DNA from: Polytrichum commune
Taxonomy: Eukaryota > Streptophyta > Polytrichopsida > Polytrichales > Polytrichaceae
Direction of reading: 5' to 3'
Assembly (NCBI GenBank): GCA_950295325.1
Contig: OX485805.1
Span: 2,606,501 to 2,670,500 of the forward strand
DNA: 64,000 nt
Shown: positions 33,176-43,735 of the stretch, in pieces
Numbering within the stretch: position 1 is the stretch's first letter
Layout of the letters: every line of letters begins with the position of its first letter
Program-made: the position numbers and the translations under genes
Notes under the pieces: model-generated
Seen by the model: only the letters and a program-made list of their open reading frames with translations
What the model was told of the DNA's origin: nothing
Databases searched by the model: none

Positions 33176-36100
33176 TTATGTTTCTTCATCTTCATCTTCC
33201 GCTTCATATCCATTTTTGGCGTCATTTTCCGCAACTGCAATACGTGCCAACTTGTCTTTAGCAAAATCTATATGTTTTTGGGGGATGGTCATTGTTTCTA
33301 ATTTGGAACCCTTGCGCGGCTTCCAAGCACAAAGTATGGTATCCGTGTTTATCCAAACTGGTCCGTACATTGAGTCCACTGTCCACTTGAAATTATTTTT
33401 GGTATCCCAACCTAAATAGGTGCGAAGCACGTTCTAGTCTTTGGTGCTTGGACGGCAATATTCCACCTCAATTTGATGAAAATTGGGGCTAGTTCGAACA
33501 AAATTGGATGAAGACAATGCTTTCACCAACCAAATTGATTTGGGGTGCTCCTCATCTCCTGCTCGTACGAGGACCATATAACCTTCGTGGCAATCAACAA
33601 CTACACGAAACAACAGTGCCGGCCGATTGCGCGCAGGACCAACGTAATGTTTGTTCATTGCGAACTCTTCACGGATCTTTCTATTGTCGAAAAACATGGT
33701 GTTGGACTCGACAACCGTCAAATGACTTTGTGGCCAAAATCCTTGTGTCAAAGTCATACAGGTGTCGCCACCAAGTGTCATTAGGGCCGAGCGAATACGA
33801 TCCCAATACGCAATCAACGGTTCATGAGTATCTCTAACACGTCTGGTGATGTCTTCTTCACACAACTCTTTCCAATACTCAATGAATCCGGATATACCTT
33901 TGATGATTTCCGGCCCATTTCTCATGGGGTTGGGTTTGCAAGGCTTTGGATCCCCATCCGTGAGCAAACATTTCCCATCATTATCTTGATGCCATACGAG
34001 TATACCATCATCTGGGCCCAAATTAGGAGATGTGCACAAAAGCTTGAACTGCATGGCCGGGACACCATCATCCCTCATATAAAATCGGAATTGTTATATT
34101 TTGGTATGTCCCGCCAAACGGTCCACTCCCTTGAACATGTATGGCTTGATGAAGGCCTTGAAATTTGGTACTTCGTCAATCATGTGCGGGATCACTGGCA
34201 CATTGTCCAAATCCATGTACAATTTCATAAGAAGAGGTATCGTTGGAAAATACTCTTCATGCAACTTCATGCTCCAACGGCCGAATGAAACATCAATGTC
34301 GTCGTGTGTGTGCCTCATCATCAAGAAAAACACAAACACCTCTTTGAAGATTCATTTCGCCATGAGCAATGACTAAAAACAAAATACGTATCGACATTTG
34401 TTGTTGCCTTGGCACAATTATCAAGTTGGAAGTGAAGAGTTGGAAGCAATGGTTTTCCGAAAATGGGTTTTCCGGGTGGTTCCGGCAATGACGACATACA
34501 AACCTCTTTCCCTTGAAGCACTGCCTCATAAAGGGGTGTCGTTCCACAACCATTAAAAAATGCACGGGAAGAATGTACTGGCGGTTTCTCAAGATCGCGC
34601 AATAGTTTTGCAATTGAACCGACCGTGTGATTAGCATCACCAGGGTAAAAATCCAAACCATAATGGGCATACTTAACGTCCTCATGGCCATGGGCAATCA
34701 TACCTGTTAAAAACAAATGATGCGTAAACAACAAATATATGAAATAATCACTAAACGGATGGATGAAGTTGGACATTTGGCAAACACAGCTAACAAAATT
34801 GGAGAGCATTTCAACACATATTTGTGATTATATACGAACCTGTGACAGCTATGGGCAACTTGAAGAGACCATTTATGGCATTTATTTTGCGTGCGTAACA
34901 AGGGCATGTGGTCTTGGCGTGGTCTATTTTATCATGGATGACTGTTAGAACCTCTGTGGGCCTCATTATAGATAGTGCACGATTCTTGTAGTAATCTTGA
35001 CGGTGTGCCTCTTGATTGTTGACATGCTCAATATATTTTCTCTGGTGTCTAGTATGGGATTCAGTGCCAATAGGGTGGGCGTTCCGAAGACCTTTATATT
35101 CCTCACACGCCGTACACCTAGTGAACTTGTCCCCAAACCTCTTCAAAATGTATTCCGCAAATTGTTGGTTTTTAATTACACTTAACTTGGACAAAGAAAT
35201 GGGCCCACATCCCGCTATGCGACCTACTTCATTGATGTTGGTTAAGATGTTCTTCTATTTTGTGCCCGCGGGTAATACCATTTGAACAACTTTCTCCCCT
35301 GATGACAATGTTCTCGTCTTGTGGAGCATTGCATCGACCAATGGCACTATGATGGTGGAGAGTGTCGCGGAGGCTTGAAGTGTAGCCTCCTTAGGTTTCT
35401 TTGTGCCCAAGTTACCATGAAATCGAGAGCGGCAACCCAACGATGAATACTTCCTAAACCTATAAAAGTCAACCTTGGAGACAGCGTGAATGATATACCA
35501 TGTTGTACAACACACTTCCACATTCTCAAGGGTCATCACCCTATGGCCATGGGTATCAATGTGCAAATTTTTGTGGACCTCGAGTTTCTTTGTGGATCTC
35601 AGACGAAAATCTGCAAGCCACGTTCTTAACGAAGAGACCTAATTTTTTTCGCGCGGAAAGAATTGGCAACATTTCCTCGCGCAACAGTCCTTGGCGGAAC
35701 ACAAGACGGATAGAATCGTCTCCCAATATCCGATCTCGTCGACACTCCTTATCACCGTGAGGCACGTGGTTAGAATTATATCTGCGGAGGCCTTTGCGAG
35801 GAGGTAATTGGCCAATAAAGCTGATTGCGTTTGTTTGTGCCGCCGCCCATGATCCCACAAGCTTACTTCTTCATGGAGAACGCGACGAAGGGGCCATCGA
35901 TGTAAGGAAAATATCCACGTCACCAGAACCTCGAGCGGAAACAAATAATTCAAGATGCACACGCCAACATCATCGGCACTGAGGGGGTTGGCATCAACAC
36001 ATTCACGGGGATCGGAGTTTCTACATATGTCATTTGCCACCGGGACACCAAGCTCGTTAAGTAGAATGACATCAAGGCCTATCCATTGCTCCCTCCCGAA

Positions 36101-36360
36101 ACCGGCACACAACGGAATGTCATCGTGGTCATCCCCGGAATGTAGAGATTGTTCGTGCCGTTCAAAAGATTCATGGGAGGATGCATCCACAGGCACCCCA
36201 CCACGTTTGACACATCAGTACCATCCGCCGACGTGAAAGATAGTTCACATTCACTATCGGTGGACGATGCATTCGTCGACGACTCCAATGAACTATCTCT
36301 CACATGCATCGCCATCGTACCTAAACAAACAACCATCGCAATGTTTACAAGAGCACACAA
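33176..36360 (-). pseudogene. decayed transposase-like gene with HTHDDID motif (DUF7869-like)
   Basis: The minus strand encodes a continuous homologous protein broken by stops and shifts. Order: N-terminal region (36360-35570); a Lys/His/Arg-rich part with THGHRVMTLENV; CTACEEYKGLRNAHPIG and HTRHQRKYIEHVNN (34860-35194); an intron 34704-34839 with GT/AG ends and correct phase (IAVTG-MIAHGHED); then LHFQLDNCAK, and in another frame FFLMMRHTHDDIDVSFGRW; finally LGWDTKNNFKWTVD near 33400. The QLDN and HTHxDID signatures resemble the RNase-H-like proteins annotated as DUF7869, found in repetitive families of many eukaryotes. I infer a DDE-type transposase. Damage: in-frame stops at 35255, 34094 and 33434, two more next to a frameshift at about 34400, and shifts near 35570 and in the N-terminus. 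The superfamily name is uncertain. Confidence 0.65.
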
Positions 36361-36893
36361 ATTATATGTCTATATATATGGCCCAAAACTCAAACAACTC
36401 TTGGGCCACCAATGGGAGGACCTCACACATAAAGACGAATGCACGTTCAAAAACAATGCAATGACATGCAAACACTGCAGGGGATTCCCATGTCAATTGA
36501 CACTGGCATCATATTGTGATATATATTATTCGGGAAGGGCGTTGAAATTATTTGTTGAACAACTATGGCGAGGGTTGCAAACCAACAAAGGACATGATAC
36601 TCACATTTATTGACGAACGCGCGGGCGAAAAACTCAACCCCATCTATGATGAAATGTACATGGGAAAAGGAATACGCAATTTTGAGGAGCACCAAATACT
36701 CATATTTACATCCTTGTCCGCATGCAATAAGCATACGTATAGCAACCTCCCGAATGATATGGATGCAAGACACAATAGTCGTCTGCACACTACAATATGT
36801 ATGTCGATCACCGTTACGGTAAAGAAAGAGTACAAGATGGGAAATATGAACGGTTTTGTATACACCTCCCACATATGTTTGTGCGGTTATGAA

Positions 36894-37544
36894 TACGAAC
36901 GTCCGTTCGTAAGTTCATGCTGAAACAATAAATGTTAAAAACACTTGGACCCGCCGCCATTGTGATAACTCGGGCCATACGTTATCTGAAGACATGCCAC
37001 CCTAACTATAGGGGCAAATGACAGGGTGTACCACATCCCGACGTTCCCTAGTAAATAATGGGACGGCATATTTACGAACGGCCGTTCGTATCTATCTCTG
37101 CCATATTGTGTGGTTATATCCAGGAAGGTGTGTGTCTAGAAGTATGTTGTTGGATGCGTCGGTCATACTCCTAGGTGGTATTTACGAACGCACATTCGTA
37201 AATTTGGAGAATCTGAGTGCATTCGGTGAAAATAGACGTGTGGGAAATACAAACGTCCGTTCACATATAACTGCCATACGGAATGTCTGAATAGACGTCG
37301 ATGAATAATGTTGTTGCATGCGTGGACAATAATCCTAGGTGGTCTTTACGAATGCACGTTCGTATATCACTGACATATTCTCAGTGCATATGATTCTCTA
37401 TATATATATGTATATGTCTCTGAACATAGACTAGGCTCTTATGTGGCACTTACGAACGCACGTTCGTAAACTCCCCACCATCATTTCTCTGACCCATTTA
37501 TGCAAGTGCTAGCACGTCAGCTTTACGAACGCGCATTCGTAAAG
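36894..37544. repeat. array of near-perfect palindromes, half-site TTTACGAACG
   Basis: Palindromes of 18-24 bp at 36894-36911, 37071-37092, 37181-37202, 37345-37366, 37449-37470 and 37521-37544, plus a degenerate one at 37247-37268. Each is TTTACGAACG, a 2-bp variable centre, then the reverse complement. The best (37521-37544) differs from perfect symmetry at one paired position. Spacing is 66-177 bp. Some intervening sequence is repeated too (TGTTGTTG-ATGCGT and CCTAGGTGGT before two copies). The array begins about 530 bp upstream of the transposase-like relic and ends 250 bp before the dispersed repeat at 37790. Likely multimer-binding sites, for example subterminal transposase sites or operators; this is inference. 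Confidence 0.85.
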
Positions 37545-37789
37545 TTCCGGTATTTACGGCGGTATATGCGGTGAGTGCAGTTTGTCCTGTACTTGGGAGG
37601 TGTAGGGTTGGCGCACAAGAAAATGGCTTGCGCGCGCTCCGTCGGGTCTCTAGAGCGCACACGGCGTCTGCCGCAGAAAAGAGCTTTGTTGTGGGGGGAA
37701 GAGCTTTAAGTACTTCTCTACGGTGGTTCAAAATTCCTTGGATGTTCTTTAAAAAGTGGATTCCTACCGCCTACTTTGACCTACCAATA

Positions 37790-38120
37790 TGGCATGGCGG
37801 ACGTTAAGTTCCCCCCCACGAACTTTTCGGGGGAGGAATATTCGGTCAGGGGTAGCCGCCCGTCAAATTTCTGGACCCGACCGAAAACTGATGCCCGCCC
37901 GCCGGACTTCGAAAAAATTATTGTCCTTGCATTCTTGAAGGCCACTTATCCACAAATCTCATATTGAGTGCACTTCATTTTCAAGGTCCCAAATCCAATA
38001 TATATATGTTCACTTCCATTGAGTAATAAGCAATTGATTGGATTTCATTTCCAAAGTGAATCCGCCAATAAAGCATGTAATTAACTCGGAAGTTAAAAAT
38101 ATTACGAAATCCTCATTAGC
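37790..38120 (-). repeat. dispersed repeat, right copy of the inverted pair
   Basis: Reverse complement of 447-762 (see there). Starts CGGACGTTAAGTTCCCC and ends GAAATCCTCATTAG. The flanks are unrelated to those of the left copy. Confidence 0.75.
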
Positions 38121-38129
38121 ACTGAGGTT

Positions 38130-38510
38130 ATAATTTTTATGACTTACAATTGAAAGGAACTTTGTCATTCTAAAATGAAACTAAAATTAATGACTTATTT
38201 TTTATATGTTAAAAATTATAGTCTAGTTAATACCTTCTACTTTCATAAACTATTCATATGCATTTAAAATAATTAAGTGTGATTGAATGTAACTAATTCT
38301 AATTAATTCTGATTAATTCTGATTAATCCTAATTAAATCATAAAATATGCTTGCCAAAATAATTAAGCCTAATAAATTATAAATTATACTTACTGGAGTT
38401 AATTCCATTAAATCGACTCAAGTCCTTTAACATTATATAATGGTCAATTTTAATCAACTCAATATAATTGAGGCAATATAATTGACTCAATTATAATAAA
38501 GTAGGGTTTC
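38130..38510. other. A+T-rich spacer with AATTCTGATT slippage
   Basis: About 38295-38340 contains four degenerate AATTCTRATT units. No gene is seen. Confidence 0.5.
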
Positions 38511-38513
38511 TAA

Positions 38514-38990
38514 GTTCTGAAACCCTACTTTACACTTCAAACTCTTCAATCCTTTCAACTTTCTACACACAATGGAGATCTTATGGCTCCATTTTAGAAT
38601 CGCTTGAAGCTTAAAATACGAAAGCGCCACAACCTATAAGTGGGGGCCTTGGTGCGTTTTCTACTTGTACACTTTATAGCTTCTCAAACCCTACTTTGCA
38701 CACTTCACAACTGAGAAACCCTACTTTGCAGGCTTCACAACTTAGAATCCTTACTTGCACACTTCACAATTTAGAAACCCTACTTTTCAGGCTTCACAAC
38801 TTAGAAACCTTGCACACTTCATAGCTTCTCAAACCCTACTTTGCACATTTCACAACTGAGAAACCCTACTTGCACACTTCACAGCTTCTCAAACCCTACT
38901 TTGCACATTTCACAACTGAGAAACCCTACTTTACACTTCAAACTCTTCAATCCTTTCAATTTTCTACACACAATGGAGATCTTATGGTGT
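38514..38990. repeat. minisatellite of about 30-bp units inside a direct duplication
   Basis: About nine units of the type CTTCACAACTKAGAAACCC plus TACTTTGCAGG or TACTTGCACA lie at 38670-38930. The outer blocks CTTTACACTTCAAACTCTTC, then CACACAATGGAGATCTTATGG, occur at 38528-38590 and again at 38930-38990, so the array sits within a tandem duplication of its own flank. Confidence 0.8.
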
Positions 38991-39189
38991 GCATAATGAC
39001 CTGCAAGGGCAAACACGTGCTTGAGGAGGTTCCTGAATACGAGCAACTTAGGTAGCAGAAAATAGAAGCCAACACTAGATTTTGACGTCATTTCTGCCTC
39101 TTGAATACATGCGGTTTCAAAGATTATGGAGGTCTAGTTTCTAGTTTATCCTTGTGCATTGTTGGATGTTGATCACATACAGTCACACC

Positions 39190-39760
39190 TCATAAAATTA
39201 CGGCAACCGTCTACATTGATTATTCCAATGAGTGAGGGAGAGCTAACAGTAAGTGTGGGAAAGTAATGAAAGTGATGCTAAATATCTTTAAGCTATGAAA
39301 GTAGTGTCAACAAAAGATCTAGGGAACATTATTCATCTTGGCATTATTCACTGGAAATATTATTTATACCAACACTATTCATCCTAGCACGATTTACTTT
39401 GCATATAATTTTACTTTTTTATCACTCTAATAACACCTTACAAAACACACTAATCTTCTTGAAATGTATAATAAATGAACATATATTCATGAATTTAGTA
39501 TCACTTAATAAATAAAAAATAGCCCTCACAAATTTTGAGACTTGACAAAAAAGTGCGTGTTTTCGGAATTAGTACCACACACGCTAATTGGGATAATCAA
39601 TGGAGTCATAATTACATGGAACCTCGCCATATTGTATGTCCATGTGAATTTTGATACTATCTTCGTTACAAAACTAAGTTCAAAGCTTGCAAGTATGGTA
39701 AATTGCAAACATAACATGCACATGAATTCAATCAATAACCTCTCAATTTTGAGGCTTAAC
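39190..39760 (+). repeat. old dispersed repeat, second copy
   Basis: Shares ordered blocks with 23640-24320 in the same orientation. Divergence is high and there is no coding capacity. Confidence 0.4.
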
Positions 39761-40049
39761 TGATGTAGCATTTGTACATTCAACATAGTCAATAAATTCA
39801 CACATAAATTTAAGTGTCCTTGAGTTCCACATATCACGTTTTAGTGGCAGTATCCTTCATTAAGGACATTGAGTCTTGTTACATCCCAAAAAACACAATA
39901 GGCGTTCATAATTGATTATTGGCCCTGGCTCATAGGATTTGAAGATAAAAGTCATCTTTTGTTCCATTTTATTTTTTCTGTAGCATTAAATAAAAAGACT
40001 CTTAAGACATCATATCCTCGTATTCAATCCTTTGATGGTTCGAGATGAT

Positions 40050-40160
40050 CCTAAACTACCGGATGATGGTGGAGAGGTACTCATTTTCGAATGGAGTGAT
40101 TGGCGGTTCGATTCTCGCTGTGAAAACTTCTCTTTATGTGACAGGAAAAAAAACTACGTA
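40050..40160 (+). mobile_element. possible tRNA-derived SINE
   Basis: TGGTGGAGAGG (about 40068) fits the pol III A-box consensus at every position, and GGTTCGATTCT (about 40105) fits the B box except the last base, with tRNA-like spacing of about 37 bp. A-rich sequence follows. No target duplication was identified, so the 3' limit is unknown. Confidence 0.4.
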
Positions 40161-40269
40161 GGTAGGTAGGAAGCCAAGAACCCACCCACCGCAAGGTAGG
40201 CAAAGAACCCCACACTGCCCCAAGAGGATTCTAAAGCATGGTAAGGCCAACGGGCTCAAATTCACGTCG

Positions 40270-40900
40270 GATTGCCCCACGCTAGTTATTTATTTATTCA
40301 ATCCTTCGACCTACGTTACGGTTTTCTTTTATCCCTTCATTATGATGGCCATATGGCAAGCTTCTCTAAACCCCAAAAAAGACTTTCCCCCCCACCCTCA
40401 ATCCACAAACAACATCCATCCTCCCTCTTCCCGCCCCCCCCCCAAAAAGAAAACGAAAAAGAAAAAAGCCTTAAAAGGTATTTTCACCAACAATTTGTCA
40501 TGAATCCCCAAGTTCATAAAGTGGTCAAGTTATGGTTGTATGTCCTACTCTATGATGCCGCAACCAACACCTAACTTCCATTGAGGTACATGAGGCTAAT
40601 GTGGACACTTCCAACTTTGTGGAATCATCCAGTCGATGGATTCAAGCATTATAAACTTGAGCATGTTAGCAATTGCAAATCATGACCAAAGAGTTTGAAA
40701 TCATTGAAATCAAAGATGAGGAAGGTGTTGATCTAGGCTTCGGAATCAAAGATTCTCTATTTTCCCAATATGGTTTTATGGGGGGAACTCTTTTATCGTT
40801 CAATGTTGTGTAAGTGGATTGCATATATCGCTAGCAAAGTCTACATGGGTCATTTGCCAATGAAAACCAAGCTCAATGCCGATATTGACTGTGTTATGTC
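40270..40900. other. no gene recognised
   Basis: Contains C-, A- and T-homopolymer-rich DNA and a 100-codon frame (40272-40574) without family resemblance. Confidence 0.35.
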
Positions 40901-41054
40901 TCTAAAGTGGTCACGGGTGAGATAAGATGTTGCCGAATTGGCTTCTTCATTATAAATTACCCACAATATAAGTTGATCGGCACCTCACAACCACATGTTG
41001 TCTCCTCATTTGCTCACCTCACCCACAAAAATCAAGTGTGTCATAGCTCGGTGG

Positions 41055-41404
41055 CTCGGGGGGGGGGGGGGGGGGTAGTCATTGGTTGGAGTAGCAATAT
41101 ACGTGCGAACAAATGATAGGGTATTTTAAAAACATGGGGGCTAAAAATTATAAATGGACTTAAGAGTAATATAGGGTATCAAAAATGGCACTGGACATCT
41201 TTAAAGTACTATAGGGTATGGAATAATAGGTAATTTGGAATTATAAGTAATGCAAGCCATTTTTCTATTAACCCAAAGTAGAAATTTACATAATGATAGC
41301 ATGTGAAAAAAAAAAAAGAATTGAAAGTAATACCCCCCTATAAAATAGTGGTTGTTCGCACCTGTATCCTTAACTTTTTAACACACTGCCCCCCCCCCCC
41401 CGAG
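41055..41404. mobile_element. 350-bp MITE with poly-G terminal repeats
   Basis: Begins CTCG followed by a G run (18 G at 41058-41075) and ends in a C run (13 C at 41389-41401) followed by GAG. The inverted ends are therefore CTCGGGGG. The flanks CTCGGTGG and CTCGGTGA match at seven of eight positions, suggesting an 8-bp hAT-like duplication. No coding capacity. The long homopolymers may be expanded or miscounted. Confidence 0.55.
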
Positions 41405-41409
41405 CTCGG

Positions 41410-42355
41410 TGAATAGTACTCCTAATTGTGTAGGATGTTGGTGTTAGTTTGATTCTTGCGAAGGTGACTAACCCAAATATCATCAATGTGGTAGCTAAAT
41501 CAGCATGTATTATTCACCCACCAAATTAGAGCGATTTACTGATGATTAGGAACAAAAAAAATAGGTGTCTGAGCAAGGAAGCTAACTGAGTAGCTGAAGC
41601 TAACTTGAAAGACCCATGTTTGCCCACCACCCCTCCCGATACATTTGGACAGACAAAGATTACCTCGATCAACCTCTCTCCAATACATTATGTGACCTTC
41701 CCTCAATCTTTCTCATATAATCTCCAAAACAATCAAACTTAGAAATGACCAATACACAACAACTGCAAAACACTCCTGGCCAAAACAAAGGACTAGGACT
41801 AAGACAATATTGTGAGATGCACAATTATTGTTTGATATATACTCTCTTTAAAAGATGTACAAAAACTACTCCATTTTTGTGTGAAAATTTTCAAGAACAA
41901 CACAAATGAGACAAACATTTTCTTGGTGTCTCAACTTCAAAAACTTATGCCATGAATGCTTTGTTTTTCCTCTCCAATGACAATTCTTTATTTCTTGTCC
42001 TTTCATAAGTTTTCATAAATGCTACGATAGCTACCTTAATATTCATTCAAAGTTCTTTAGATAAGTAAACTATATTGTTTAGAAGCAGTACCAGCTTCTT
42101 GTGAGAAATCTTGGCTATGTTCTTGCCTTCAAGTATTGTTGCAATGACCTCCAAATGTAAAGCTCAATCTGTGTCCTTTCCAGCTTCAATCATTACTTTC
42201 AGCTTTCTGACGTAAATCTTGCACAAGGGGCACCAATTTTTTTCTTAAGATCTGGCTTTGCTCCTCTTTCAACCCATGTTCTTATGATTGGATGGAGTTG
42301 CAGGTTGGAGATTGAATAAACAGGGTTTTGTTTAGATAATATGTATCACAACTAA
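41410..42355. other. no gene recognised
   Basis: A+T-rich sequence with short frames only and no repeat pair found. Confidence 0.35.
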
Positions 42356-42358
42356 ATA

Positions 42359-42617
42359 GTCCTATTACTGTGGGCCACAGTCATTCTCTAGAGCCCACAT
42401 TCATTTTCATCCCACACCAATTTTCATGTTTCATAGTATGCTACTTTTGATGCAAGGTGACTATTTTATTTTGTGTAAAGTGTTGGTTGAAAGTCTCAAA
42501 AAGAATTTTCGAGAAAACATGAGGTCTTGAACCCACATTATTTCCATGCCAAACATACAATTGGAGTGGCCCATATTGAATATTTCCACACTAATTTTCC
42601 ACCCACACTAATAGGAC
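42359..42617. mobile_element. Stowaway-like MITE (TA target), copy 1
   Basis: Ends GTCCTATTACTGTGGG and CCCACACTAATAGGAC are inverted repeats flanked by TA on both sides. No coding capacity. A diverged copy lies at about 55516-55803. Confidence 0.65.
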
Positions 42618-42774
42618 TACTTCGTTTACATTGCTCGATGGAGCTTTGCCATCAGTTGTAGCAAGTCCAGTATGTGAATTGTTCTGAATCTTTTGCTATC
42701 TGGCCATATTATCACTTTCCACTCTTTAAACATCATAATGACATTTCCCAATTACCTATGCCTATGAGGTGATG

Positions 42775-42866
42775 TTTTTTTTTTTGAGACAGAAGGCCGA
42801 CAGGCCAACGCCAAAGCACAGGAGGCAGTTGACCACCTGGCAAGTTTTCCGTCAAGTAGAGAGGTG
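42775..42866 (-). mobile_element. 92-bp poly(A)-tailed retroposon fragment
   Basis: On the minus strand a short sequence ends in a run of about 11 A (T run at 42775 on the plus strand). It is flanked by perfect direct repeats TGAGGTGATG (42765-42774 and 42867-42876). This is the mark of target-primed reverse transcription: a 5'-truncated LINE or SINE 3' end. Body markers: AAGGCCGACAGGCCAACG. Confidence 0.8.
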
Positions 42867-42879
42867 TGAGGTGATGTTG

Positions 42880-43735
42880 CAATTTGGCATTTTCTGATTA
42901 TGTTGTCATACTTGTCTCATCAACCTTCTAAATTAGGTGAAGGACATTTTATTAAAATGCACTTGCGGCAACACATGATTTATGTGCTATTCAGTTTCAT
43001 CAGCATATTTATTACATGTAATGCATCAAGAGCAGATGGTCCTAAATCACCAGAAGATCAATTGTATTGTGGATAGTCATGATTTCACTCCTTGTACATG
43101 CAACTGTGGAAGAGACAGATTTCAAGCTTGTAGCATGTTAGACATACCCATGTTTTAGAACCCACGTAACTTGAGAGACATATGTATTTCATCAAATTCA
43201 TGTTTCTTGACTGAACATGTTGTAACTTGAGATATGTTTCACTTCTGAAATCAGAAGTGAGAGCGTACATGTTGGTTATGTAAAACCAAGTCCAGATCTA
43301 GAATTTATTTCTTCCTGCAGGTAGATTCTAGCTAAATTGATGTGTACTGTACTGTTCGTGCATGAATTATGGTGGGAGTGGACAAGTACTCCCAGATACC
43401 AATCCAGCTTTGAAGCATCAAGCTAATCAACCTGAAGTTGGCGACGTACAGATGTTGTATATATCTATTTGTCACCACCTCTATGAAATTAAGCATATGA
43501 CTTTATAACAATATACAGACCCTCAACCGAGAGACGATAAGATGTATTTTTCAAAAGCCCCTACAGAAGGAAATTGTTCTGCAAGATGCTGGAAAAATGA
43601 GTGAAATCCTCCCATCTTACGATTTCAGAAGCTGTCTTAGATGCAGACCCTTGATGCAAGAAATCTGCTAAGACAAGCAATGGGAAAGACCAATCCTGCT
43701 AATAAGCGGTGGAGTACCACACCACAATGTTTCAG
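42880..43735. other. no gene recognised
   Basis: May be the 3' side of the spliced gene that follows on the minus strand. No independent feature is visible. Confidence 0.3.
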
